This document shows positions 1 through 7,986 of a DNA stretch of 64,000 bases, piece after piece. Origin of the DNA: Neptunomonas japonica JAMM 1380 (GTDB lineage: Bacteria; Pseudomonadota; Gammaproteobacteria; Pseudomonadales; Balneatricaceae); assembly GCF_016592555.1 (NCBI RefSeq), contig NZ_AP014546.1:3854501-3918500 (forward strand), read 5' to 3'. Each line of letters opens with the position of its first letter. Positions within the stretch are counted from its first letter, which is position 1. The notes beneath the pieces are model-generated. The model was not told the origin of the DNA, searched no databases, and worked only from the letters and a program-made list of their open reading frames with translations. Made by a program: the position numbers and the translations under genes.

Positions 1-814
1 GGTTTTCTAACAACACATTACTCTGCGCAGCTGAACTCGCGCAAAACTCTAGCAGGTCATCAATTAGACCATGTAAGTCTAGCCGCTCTCTAACCGGCTC
101 TTGCTTACGTGCAAAATCCATCATGCGATGCAAGATACCACCCGCTCGCATAGCCGTAGAGGTAATCCGCTGCAATACAGGCGTAACCTCTTCTAATGAA
201 AGAGATTGCTTAGCCTCTAAACGCCGCTCGATTCCACGCGCATAGTTAACAATCGCAGTTAAGGGCTGGTTTAATTCATGCGCTAACCCCGATGCCATCT
301 CCCCCATCACCACTAGACGCGAAGCACGATTAAGTTCTTTTTGGTATTGCAACATACGTGCTTCTGCTTCGATACGGCGGCTAACATCACGAGAAACAAC
401 GAGAATTTCTTTTAACTCACCAGATTGAGCATCTCGAATCGAGCGACTAGTACTTTCTAGCCACGTATAATGACCATCTTTACAGCGAAAACGATAAGTA
501 TGGGTATAAAAACCTTTTTCATAGAACACGCTAGGGCGGCGACGCTTAAAGTCTTCCACCTCATCCGGATGGTACAGCTCGTATGCAGACATACCAATGA
601 TTTCATCAACGCTATAACCCAGCAGATGAGTGACGGCTGGAGAGGCATAGATAAAGCGCCACTCTTGTGGTGTATGACGCGAAATCATATCGGTCGATTG
701 CTCAGCCATTTCTGCCAGCAAACGGTTACGTTCCGCATCATCTGTTAAAGCGCTTTGGCCTTGCTGCGCACGAGAAGCTTCCATTGGTGGTTTGTTTCCT
801 GAACTCAATATCAT
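1..814 (-). CDS. PAS-domain sensor histidine kinase, C-terminus off the window
   Basis: Reading the minus strand from an ATG at 814, with AGGAGG four bases upstream, gives 271 codons that run off the left edge. A PAS fold covers roughly residues 20-140 (HPDEVEDF, YRFRCKDGHYTWLE, VSRDVSRR). A short coiled linker and a HisKA H-box follow; MASGLAHELNQPLTAI carries the phospho-accepting His. The N, G1 and G2 boxes of the ATPase domain lie outside the window. No transmembrane segment precedes the PAS, so it is probably a cytoplasmic two-component sensor of the DctB/FixL-like NtrB class. The signal is unknown. The ligase gene that follows on the same strand suggests, weakly, a link with acid or acyl-CoA metabolism. 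A second in-frame ATG 10 codons in is a possible alternative start. Confidence 0.85.
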   Translation of the reverse strand, partial: MILSSGNKPPMEASRAQQGQSALTDDAERNRLLAEMAEQSTDMISRHTPQEWRFIYASPAVTHLLGYSVDEIIGMSAYELYHPDEVEDFKRRRPSVFYEKGFYTHTYRFRCKDGHYTWLESTSRSIRDAQSGELKEILVVSRDVSRRIEAEARMLQYQKELNRASRLVVMGEMASGLAHELNQPLTAIVNYARGIERRLEAKQSLSLEEVTPVLQRITSTAMRAGGILHRMMDFARKQEPVRERLDLHGLIDDLLEFCASSAAQSNVLLEN

Positions 815-858
815 TCAGCCTCCTATCATAGCAAACCAGATCACAAGCGACGCTCTCA

Positions 859-2508
859 TTATTGCGCTGTTTTGACTAATTCTCGCAATGCAAACTTCTG
901 AATCTTTCCGGTGGACGTTTTAGGCAAAGCAGAGAAAACCACCTGCTTAGGACATTTGAAATGCGCTAAACGTGCACGACAAAACTGAATGAGGTCATCA
1001 GCACTGACATCAGCTCCGGCTTTGAGTGTAATGACCGCACAAGGCACTTCGCCCCATTTATCATCAGACAAGGCAACGACTGCCGCTTCCAGAATATCGG
1101 GGTGCTGATAGAGCGTATTTTCTACCTCGAGCGTTGAGATATTTTCTCCACCAGAAATAATAATGTCTTTTGCTCTATCTTTGACTTCGATATAACCGTC
1201 AGGGTGGCACACCGCTAAATCACCCGTATGAAACCAACCTCCTTGAAACGCTTCTTGCGTTGCCTGCGGGTTAGCCAGATAGCCTTTCATTACCGTATTG
1301 CCGCGAATAAACACTTCACCCATCGATTCGCCATCGTGTGGCAAAGGCTCAAGCGTTAGAGCATTGGCCACCATAAGACGCCCGACTGCCGGCGCCCTAA
1401 CTCCTTGGCGCGCCATTTTGGCTGCTTTTTTCTCCATAGGTAGCTCTGCCCATGCTTGCTGAAAGTCACAAAAAACACTGGGACCATAGGTTTCAGTTAA
1501 GCCATAAGCATGCACCACTTTAATCCCTAAGCGCTCCATTCCCTCAATGATTGCCGCCGGCGGCGCGGCACCGCCGGTTGTGACTGTAACCTCTTGCTCA
1601 AGCACAATATTGGCAGCTTCAGGAGCATTCAACATCATATTTAAAACGATAGGCGCACCACAAAAATGTGTGACCTTATAAGCACTCAATGCAGTAAAAA
1701 TATCAGCGGCGCGCACATTACGAAGGCACACATGCGTACCCGCTACAGCAGTAACGGACCAGGGGTAGCACCAACCATTGCAATGAAACATGGGCAAGGT
1801 CCACAGGTATACCGCATGCGGTGGTAAGTTCTGACCTAAAATATTACTCAAGGCATTTTGATAAGCACCGCGATGATGATAAACAACCCCTTTTGGGTTA
1901 CCCGTCGTGCCGGAGGTGTAGTTCAGTGCAATCGCCTGCCACTCGTCATCAGGTAAGCTCCATTGGTAGGAAGCGTCCCCTTCTTGCAATAACTGCTCAT
2001 ATGTCAGAGAACCTATGTGCTCATCAAATCCGCTGACGACATCTTCGACATCAACAACCAACACCGAATGATCGCACTGCAACAACGCGGCCCTAGCTAA
2101 GCTTGCAAACTCAGCATCGACCATAAGTACGTTGGCCTGACTATGGTTTAGCATAAAAGCGATGGTATCGGCATCCAAACGGATATTCTGTGCATTCAAA
2201 ACAGCGCCCACCATGGGCGCTGCAAAGTGTAGCTCAAGCATCTCAGGCAAGTTAGGTAACAGGGCAGCAATCGTATCGCCCTTACCTATGCCTCGCTTTT
2301 CCAGTGCATCAGCAAGCTGGCAGCAGCGTGTATAGGTATCTTTCCATGATCGAACTAAATCGCCGTAGATAACCGCAGGGCGATTAGGATAAACAGAAGC
2401 GGCACGTTCGATAAAAGGAACCGGACTCAGTGCTTCAAAGTTAGCCGGCACCTTACCAAGGCCGCTTTCGTACGGACTTTTATTGTTATTTTCCATACTT
2501 ATTCCCAT
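859..2508 (-). CDS. Acyl-CoA synthetase (AMP-forming), medium/long-chain or DmdB-like
   Basis: 549 aa, full length for the ANL superfamily. The P-loop-like AMP motif YTSGTTGNPKGVVYHH lies near residue 195, followed by the HCNGWCYPW motif typical of the DmdB/AAE-type branch. YGLTETYGP, GWFHTGDLAV and a C-terminal KTSTGKIQKFALREL with the catalytic Lys complete the set. The enzyme should activate a carboxylic acid to its acyl-CoA through an acyl-adenylate in the cytoplasm. AAGGAGAG lies 12 bases upstream of the chosen ATG, and an in-frame ATG four codons later is also possible. It heads away from the kinase and lies downstream of the hydrolase and MaoC genes on the same strand, so the three are probably co-transcribed. 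The substrate cannot be read from the sequence; short/medium fatty acids or methylmercaptopropionate are candidates. Confidence 0.88.
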   Translation of the reverse strand: MGISMENNNKSPYESGLGKVPANFEALSPVPFIERAASVYPNRPAVIYGDLVRSWKDTYTRCCQLADALEKRGIGKGDTIAALLPNLPEMLELHFAAPMVGAVLNAQNIRLDADTIAFMLNHSQANVLMVDAEFASLARAALLQCDHSVLVVDVEDVVSGFDEHIGSLTYEQLLQEGDASYQWSLPDDEWQAIALNYTSGTTGNPKGVVYHHRGAYQNALSNILGQNLPPHAVYLWTLPMFHCNGWCYPWSVTAVAGTHVCLRNVRAADIFTALSAYKVTHFCGAPIVLNMMLNAPEAANIVLEQEVTVTTGGAAPPAAIIEGMERLGIKVVHAYGLTETYGPSVFCDFQQAWAELPMEKKAAKMARQGVRAPAVGRLMVANALTLEPLPHDGESMGEVFIRGNTVMKGYLANPQATQEAFQGGWFHTGDLAVCHPDGYIEVKDRAKDIIISGGENISTLEVENTLYQHPDILEAAVVALSDDKWGEVPCAVITLKAGADVSADDLIQFCRARLAHFKCPKQVVFSALPKTSTGKIQKFALRELVKTAQ

Positions 2509-2564
2509 ATCGATTACCTACTCTCCTTGCGGCATAACACCGCTTTACGTATCACTGTGCTGAC

Positions 2565-3110
2565 TTAGCGAAGGAATTTTTTGCTAAATAATTTAAACCC
2601 TTCGGCATCCGAACGGCGCAGCCACTCAAAACCTACCATTTCGCGCGTGATGATTTTGATACCTTCTTCACGCATACGAGCAATCGCAAATTCGGTATCT
2701 TTAGGGTTACGAGCAGAAATAGCATCAGCCACCACAAAGACCTGTTTGCCCATCGCCTTAAAGCTCATCGCGCTTTGCAGTACGCAGGCATGCGCCTCCA
2801 TTCCACAGATCACAACCTGATCCTGTGTGATAGTCTTTAGCTTGTCTTGAAATTGCGGTGCATCAACACAAGAGAAAAAAGTTTTACCTGTAAACTCACC
2901 TTCACCAACACGTTCACGCAAACCATCTGCCGTAGGGCCTACGCCTTCTGGGTATTGCTCTGTTCCAAAAACAGGAATGCTCAACTCTTGGGCGAGCTCC
3001 ACTAATGAGTCGCAATACGCCACCAGCTTCTCGCTTTCGTGGATGCCGGGTAACAAGCGCGCTTGTACATCAATCACCATCAAGCACGAATTATCTTTTT
3101 GTAACATCAT
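2565..3110 (-). CDS. Isochorismatase-family cysteine hydrolase
   Basis: 181 aa from the ATG at 3110. The longer reading frame would begin with TTG at 3125 inside the MaoC gene. GAGG eight bases before the ATG, which begins 1 base past the MaoC stop, decides the shorter start. The family's catalytic triad is visible: Asp14 (VIDVQ), Lys76 (GKTFFSC) and Cys109 (GMEAHACV). The fold is that of nicotinamidase/isochorismatase-like amidohydrolases (YcaC-like group). The substrate is not predictable. It lies between the MaoC hydratase and the acyl-CoA ligase in a tight same-strand run, which suggests a role beside acyl-CoA metabolism, but this is inference from position. Confidence 0.85.
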   Translation of the reverse strand: MMLQKDNSCLMVIDVQARLLPGIHESEKLVAYCDSLVELAQELSIPVFGTEQYPEGVGPTADGLRERVGEGEFTGKTFFSCVDAPQFQDKLKTITQDQVVICGMEAHACVLQSAMSFKAMGKQVFVVADAISARNPKDTEFAIARMREEGIKIITREMVGFEWLRRSDAEGFKLFSKKFLR

Positions 3111-3111
3111 G

Positions 3112-3552
3112 TTATTTATCCTCAACTGGACGACGGTCTACCATATTAGTTGCGACACCTTCAGCCACTATTTTTCCTTTTACAGTACACACCGTTTTGA
3201 GCGTTACACGACGGCGCTGCTCATTAATCTCCATCACAGTAGCGGTCGCTGTCACCGTATCACCAATGTACACCGGTGCTTTGAAGCTAAGCTGTTGATC
3301 AATATAAATAGCGCCCGGCCCTGGCATGCGTGTACCCAAAACAGCTGAAATTAATGCAGCGCTAAACATGCCATGCACGATGCGATCTTTGAACATAGTT
3401 TGTGCTGCATATTCAGCATTGATATGAACCGGGTTGTCGTCGCCAGAAATACCAGCAAACAACACCACATCGGCTTCGGTGATCGTTTTAGCATAATTTG
3501 CCGTCTGGCCTACTTCTAAATCTTCAAGATAAAAACCGTGTAGTTCCTGCAT
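3112..3552 (-). CDS. MaoC-like (R)-specific enoyl-CoA hydratase
   Basis: 146 aa single hot-dog domain, the usual size for PhaJ-type hydratases. The hydratase-2 motif FAGISGDDNPVHINAEYA has the Asp and His expected to activate water, around residues 33-44. The enzyme would hydrate trans-2-enoyl-CoA to (R)-3-hydroxyacyl-CoA. It starts at an ATG behind GGGGGAT and is the first gene of a minus-strand run of three. It is divergent from malonyl-CoA decarboxylase. Together with acetoacetyl-CoA reductase at 5149 it could feed 3-hydroxyacyl-CoA to polyhydroxyalkanoate synthesis, but no PHA synthase is in this window. Confidence 0.88.
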   Translation of the reverse strand: MQELHGFYLEDLEVGQTANYAKTITEADVVLFAGISGDDNPVHINAEYAAQTMFKDRIVHGMFSAALISAVLGTRMPGPGAIYIDQQLSFKAPVYIGDTVTATATVMEINEQRRRVTLKTVCTVKGKIVAEGVATNMVDRRPVEDK

Positions 3553-3614
3553 AAATCCCCCAAATCTGTCATGTTTTAAGTGTTGATGATTATTAAACTA
3601 ATGGTTTTCACTTA

Positions 3615-3642
3615 AAAAACCAAGTATTAACCCTTGGTTTTT
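3615..3642. promoter_or_regulatory. Perfect 10-bp inverted repeat in the divergent MaoC/MCD promoter region
   Basis: The arms AAAAACCAAG and CTTGGTTTTT are separated by 8 bases. The repeat lies between two divergently transcribed genes, so an operator for a dimeric regulator is more likely than a terminator, although the A/T-flanked stem could also act as a bidirectional terminator for short transcripts. No regulator gene adjoins it. Confidence 0.5.
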
Positions 3643-3709
3643 ATTTTATTTTGTTAGCGTGTTTATAGCAAGCACGTAAACCCCTTTCCATAAAACGAGG
3701 TAAGGCATA

Positions 3710-5083
3710 GTGGCTACATCAAACAACAGCTTCTTAGAGCGCACATTTAGTCATATACGTCTGGCTTGGCGCGAAGCAACTGATAACCGCGCTACGCTAG
3801 AGCGATTAAACTTATCTCCTGAACTAAGCAATGATGATGAAGCAATCCTCCGAACATGGATTGATCACTGCCTGGCGGACAAGGGCGGAGAAATAGCGTC
3901 ACGCGCTCGCGCCGCCACTTTGGGACAAAGCTATTTAGAGTTGGACCCTATCGGGCAGCAACGATTCCTGTCTATTTTAGCAATGCACTACGATACCAAT
4001 CGTGTGGATGTAGAGCAGTATATAGAGCGCTGGCAAGAAGCCAGCGACGACTCACGTGCAGAAGCCGCACGTCAATTGAGAAATGTACTTGAACCCCCAA
4101 GAATGAAGCTGTTGACGCTTTTCAATGAGTTACCAGAAGGCATCAAATTTCTGGTTGATATGCGCGCACAGATTCTTTCTTTACAAAAACAGCACCCCGA
4201 ATTAAAGCCATTGGAAGCAGACCTTAAACGATTGCTGATTAGCTGGTTTGATATTGGGCTATTACAGTTGGAGCAAATCAATTGGCATTCCAGTGCAGAA
4301 CTATTAGAAAAGCTGATTGCCTACGAAGCCGTACATGCCATTACCAGTTGGGATGACCTAAAAAATCGCCTAGATTCAGACAGACGCTGCTTCGCATTTT
4401 TCCATCCCAACATGCCAAACGAGCCTCTTATTTTTGTTGAAGTCGCACTCGTAAAAGGGTTGGCTGATAATGTCCAAACCTTGTTAGATGAATCAGCACC
4501 CGTCGGCGATATTGAGCAAGCCGACACGGCTATTTTTTATTCCATATCCAATGCACAGCAAGGGTTAGCAGGCATCAGTTTTGGTAACTTTTTAATTAAG
4601 CGAGTCGTGAAAGAACTACAACATGAGTTTCCTCACTTGAAGCAGTTTTCCACACTTTCGCCCATACCTGGCCTTACTCGCTGGATTCATAAACAACCCG
4701 CAGAAGAACTAGAACAATTACCCGGCGGAAAAGCCCTACTACCCCACATACAAGATCAAGCGCTTACACTGACAACGGAGCAGCTTGCAGAACCACAACT
4801 TAAAGCACCACTGATCAAATTAGCCACTTATTACCTTGCTAAAGCAGAACGTGTTGGTGGTACGGCGGCGGACTCTGTTACGCACTTCCATCTCAGTAAT
4901 GGCGCGCAAATAGCCCAACTAAACTGGATGGCAGACACCTCAGTGAATGGTCTAAATCAAGCCGCAGGGTTTATGGTGAACTACCTATATGACCTGCCAA
5001 ACATTGAAAAGCGCAGCCAAGCTTACCTGAGCCAAAATAAGCGAAGCCTCTCCTCTTCAATTAAATCGCTTCTGAGCAGCTAA
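3710..5083 (+). CDS. Malonyl-CoA decarboxylase
   Basis: 457 aa starting at GTG, with GAGGTAAGG just upstream. The N-terminal half is helical. The C-terminal half is the GNAT-like catalytic domain of the MCD family: FSTLSPIPGLTRW carries the family Ser, and VTHFHLSNGAQIAQLNWMAD carries the catalytic His followed by the conserved NWMADxSxxGxxxSxGxMVNYLY-type ending. It converts malonyl-CoA to acetyl-CoA and CO2, disposing of malonyl-CoA made from malonate or by side reactions. No malonate transporter or malonyl-CoA synthetase is adjacent unless the AMP-ligase at 859-2508 plays that part. The next gene, phbB, follows after 65 bases on the same strand and may be co-transcribed. Confidence 0.93.
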   Translation: MATSNNSFLERTFSHIRLAWREATDNRATLERLNLSPELSNDDEAILRTWIDHCLADKGGEIASRARAATLGQSYLELDPIGQQRFLSILAMHYDTNRVDVEQYIERWQEASDDSRAEAARQLRNVLEPPRMKLLTLFNELPEGIKFLVDMRAQILSLQKQHPELKPLEADLKRLLISWFDIGLLQLEQINWHSSAELLEKLIAYEAVHAITSWDDLKNRLDSDRRCFAFFHPNMPNEPLIFVEVALVKGLADNVQTLLDESAPVGDIEQADTAIFYSISNAQQGLAGISFGNFLIKRVVKELQHEFPHLKQFSTLSPIPGLTRWIHKQPAEELEQLPGGKALLPHIQDQALTLTTEQLAEPQLKAPLIKLATYYLAKAERVGGTAADSVTHFHLSNGAQIAQLNWMADTSVNGLNQAAGFMVNYLYDLPNIEKRSQAYLSQNKRSLSSSIKSLLSS

Positions 5084-5148
5084 CTCTCAATCTCAAATTT
5101 AGTTAAAAACTTAATTAATCATCTATTAAAAAGAATAAGGATAAGAAA

Positions 5149-5892
5149 ATGACGCAACGAATAGCCATAGTGACAGGTGCAAACGGCGGCCTAGGTGAAT
5201 CAATGTGTAAAGCCCTTGCAGAGCAAGGCCGCAAGGTTGTGGGTACATTCGCACCTGGGCATGCTGCTGCCGCTGCTAGCTGGCAAGAAGAGATGAAACT
5301 GCAAGGTTTTGATATCACGATGAAGGCAGTAGATGTATCAGACTTCAACGACTGTAAACGCTTACTAGAAGAAGTAGAAAGTTCAGAAGGTAGCGTAGAT
5401 ATTCTGGTCAACAATGCCGGTATTACACGTGATGCGCCTCTGAAAAAGATGCAGCCGGAGCAGTGGCAAGCTGTTATAGGCACGAACCTAAACTCTATGT
5501 TTAATATGAGCCAGCCAATCTTTGAAGCGATGTGTAATCGCGGCTGGGGGCGTATCGTTAATATCTCTTCACTCAATGGCGAAAAAGGTCAGTTTGGACA
5601 AGCTAATTACTCGGCAGCAAAAGCCGGCATATATGGCTTTACTAAAGCAATTGCTCAGGAAGGTGCGAAAAAAGGCGTGACAGTGAACTCGGTTTCACCT
5701 GGTTACATTGATACACCGATGGTACGCCAAGTGCCTGAAAACGTATTAAACAGCATTGTTGGTGGTATTCCTATTGGACGCTTGGGTCAGCCAGAAGAGA
5801 TTGCTCGTGCAGTGTCTTTTTTAACAGCAGATGATGCTGGTTTTATTACCGGCACCAACATTTCAGTAAACGGCGGCCAATATATGGCTTAG
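5149..5892 (+). CDS. phbB: Acetoacetyl-CoA reductase (NADPH), PhaB/PhbB
   Basis: 247 aa classical short-chain dehydrogenase. The Rossmann motif TGANGGLG is at residues 9-16, NNAG at 88-91, and the catalytic Ser141, Tyr154 and Lys158 lie in NISSLNGEKGQFGQANYSAAK. The signature NGEKGQFGQANYSAAK, with its GQFGQ, and the C-terminal ITGTNISVNGGQYM are characteristic of PhaB, which reduces acetoacetyl-CoA to (R)-3-hydroxybutyryl-CoA. AAGGATAAG precedes the ATG. No phaA or phaC is adjacent. A hairpin terminator follows. Confidence 0.92.
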   Translation: MTQRIAIVTGANGGLGESMCKALAEQGRKVVGTFAPGHAAAAASWQEEMKLQGFDITMKAVDVSDFNDCKRLLEEVESSEGSVDILVNNAGITRDAPLKKMQPEQWQAVIGTNLNSMFNMSQPIFEAMCNRGWGRIVNISSLNGEKGQFGQANYSAAKAGIYGFTKAIAQEGAKKGVTVNSVSPGYIDTPMVRQVPENVLNSIVGGIPIGRLGQPEEIARAVSFLTADDAGFITGTNISVNGGQYMA

Positions 5893-5924
5893 CTCTCTTT
5901 AAGCCTTTTGAGCCCCAAATATCA

Positions 5925-5956
5925 GGGCTGCAAGCTTTTGTAGCCCTTTATTATTT
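5925..5956 (+). terminator. Rho-independent terminator after phbB
   Basis: The stem GGGCTGCAA/TTGTAGCCC has one G-T wobble and a 4-base loop, and is followed by TTTATTATTT. It sits 33 bases past the phbB stop. Confidence 0.75.
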
Positions 5957-6073
5957 CGACAATTCAAACACTACGCCTATTATTTGATAGCCTATTAAAT
6001 CAAACGGTAACTGGATAAACCGAAAATCCAACCTATTATAAGACTATTGGTTATTTTTCTAGATTAGGTACAA

Positions 6074-7981
6074 ATGAACGATGCTATAAACATTCATACT
6101 ATTGCCATTCCAGATGATGTTATTGATGGCTGGCAGCAATCTGTTGACCTAATCGCAAGTATTTGTGAAATTCCTGCGTCATTAATCATGCGAGTGCATA
6201 CTCAAAATATTGAAGTATTTGTCAGTAGTCAAAGCGCCAGCAATCCTTACCCTACTGGCTATAAAGAAGCATTAGGGAAAGGTGTATATTGTGAAACCGT
6301 TATTAAGCAACGTGCAGAACTATTAGTACCCAACGCCTTAGTTGACCCTGTATGGGACCATAACACAGATGCAAAAGCAGGTATGATTTCTTATTGTGGG
6401 CTCCCTCTGAACTGGCCCACTGGAGAGGCCTTCGGCACAATATGTATCTTAGATAACAAAGCAAATCATTATAACGAGCAAAACCGCCAATTATTGTACC
6501 GTTTCCAAAAGTCTGTAGAAGCCAGCCTCACTATTTTATATCAGAAGTTCAAACTACAGGATGCAAATGAGCACTTAGAGCAACGTGTTCACCAGCGTAC
6601 CAGCGAATTAGAAACACTCTACCACCGTCTATCCCAAGAGATAGATGAGCGACACTCTGCAGAAAAAACCATCTACCAACAAAACCACTACGATACTCTC
6701 ACAGGCTTGCCTAACAGAAAGTTGCTACAAGAAAAGTTAAACACGTTGGAAAACGTATCATTAGCCCCTCTTTCAGCAGCCGTCTTGCACGTCGGTATTA
6801 ATAATATGAAAGTGATTAATGATAACTTCGGATATAAAGCCGGAGATAATGTCATTCATACAATCGCGAATCAACTCAAACAACACATTCCGGCTACAGC
6901 ATTTTTAGCACACCTGAGTGGCGATCAATTTATTATTCTTCACACAACCGCTGAGCACAGCATTGCTGAGGAATCTGCTCAACTAGCAAACAAGCTTTGC
7001 CAACTCTTCAGTTTTAGCAGGCCGGTTGTCACTCAAGAACAGGCTATCCCATTATCTGTTAGCATCGGCATTGCCTTATATCCTGACGACGCATTGGATA
7101 TGGATGAACTCTTACGCAAATCCAGCGCGGCACGAACAAGCAAACAAAGCGCAGCAGATAATCAATACCAGTTTTTCAATTTGAGTATGCAATCCCAGCT
7201 CAGCACTCGTCTACAAATAGAATCCCAACTCTCTAATGCATTAAACAACAACGAATTAGTATTACACTACCAACCGTTTATTTGCACACAATCAGGTAAA
7301 GTGATCGGTGCAGAGGCGTTACTACGTTGGAATAACTCGATACTAGGTAATGTTCCACCTGATAGCTTCATTCCTATTGCGGAACAAAGCGGCCTGATCC
7401 TAAGCATAGGGAACTTCGTACTTCGTTCAGCAATAAAGCAAACCGCCCATTGGTGTAAAGCCCATCAAGTTGACGCATATGTTGCCGTCAATATTTCCCC
7501 AGTACAGTTCAGGGATGAGCAACTGGCCTCTCATATTCTTGAGCTGCTTGAATTTTACGAGCTACCACCTCATTGCCTAGAAGTTGAAATAACTGAAGGC
7601 GTTCTTTTACAAGATGAGGCACAAGCACTGGAAATTCTTAATATTTTAGCCAAGTCCGGTGTACGCATTTCACTTGATGATTTTGGGACGGGCTACTCGT
7701 CACTGAGCTACTTACAAAAATTCCCATTTGATACCATAAAGATTGACCGCAGCTTCATATCAAGTCTCGCAGAATCTAGCCGTAACCAAGACTTAGTATC
7801 AGCCATCATCTCTATGGCTCGCAACCTGAAGCTACATGTCGTTGCTGAAGGCATTGAAACCATCGAACAGTCAGACTTTATTACACATGCACAATGCGAA
7901 ATTGGCCAAGGCTATCTATATGGTAAACCCGACCTACCCGAGGTTTTTCTACAACAGATACTTAAACAAACCAAGCACTAA
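6074..7981 (+). CDS. GAF-GGDEF-EAL protein, probable c-di-GMP phosphodiesterase
   Basis: 635 aa, soluble. A GAF-like sensor domain occupies about residues 16-157, a coiled coil follows at about 165-205, then a GGDEF domain (about 205-370) and an EAL domain (about 385-625). The diguanylate cyclase signature is degenerate: where GGDEF is expected the protein has SGDQF (near residue 282), so cyclase activity is unlikely. The EAL domain keeps its metal and catalytic residues: EALLRW, the Asn of VNISPVQF, EITEG, DDFGTGYSSL, KIDRSF and VAEGIET. The likely role is breakdown of c-di-GMP, with the GAF and perhaps GTP binding to the GGDEF domain modulating it. It converges with the metal ATPase, with only five bases between the stop codons. 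Confidence 0.92.
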   Translation: MNDAINIHTIAIPDDVIDGWQQSVDLIASICEIPASLIMRVHTQNIEVFVSSQSASNPYPTGYKEALGKGVYCETVIKQRAELLVPNALVDPVWDHNTDAKAGMISYCGLPLNWPTGEAFGTICILDNKANHYNEQNRQLLYRFQKSVEASLTILYQKFKLQDANEHLEQRVHQRTSELETLYHRLSQEIDERHSAEKTIYQQNHYDTLTGLPNRKLLQEKLNTLENVSLAPLSAAVLHVGINNMKVINDNFGYKAGDNVIHTIANQLKQHIPATAFLAHLSGDQFIILHTTAEHSIAEESAQLANKLCQLFSFSRPVVTQEQAIPLSVSIGIALYPDDALDMDELLRKSSAARTSKQSAADNQYQFFNLSMQSQLSTRLQIESQLSNALNNNELVLHYQPFICTQSGKVIGAEALLRWNNSILGNVPPDSFIPIAEQSGLILSIGNFVLRSAIKQTAHWCKAHQVDAYVAVNISPVQFRDEQLASHILELLEFYELPPHCLEVEITEGVLLQDEAQALEILNILAKSGVRISLDDFGTGYSSLSYLQKFPFDTIKIDRSFISSLAESSRNQDLVSAIISMARNLKLHVVAEGIETIEQSDFITHAQCEIGQGYLYGKPDLPEVFLQQILKQTKH

Positions 7982-7986
7982 CCCCG

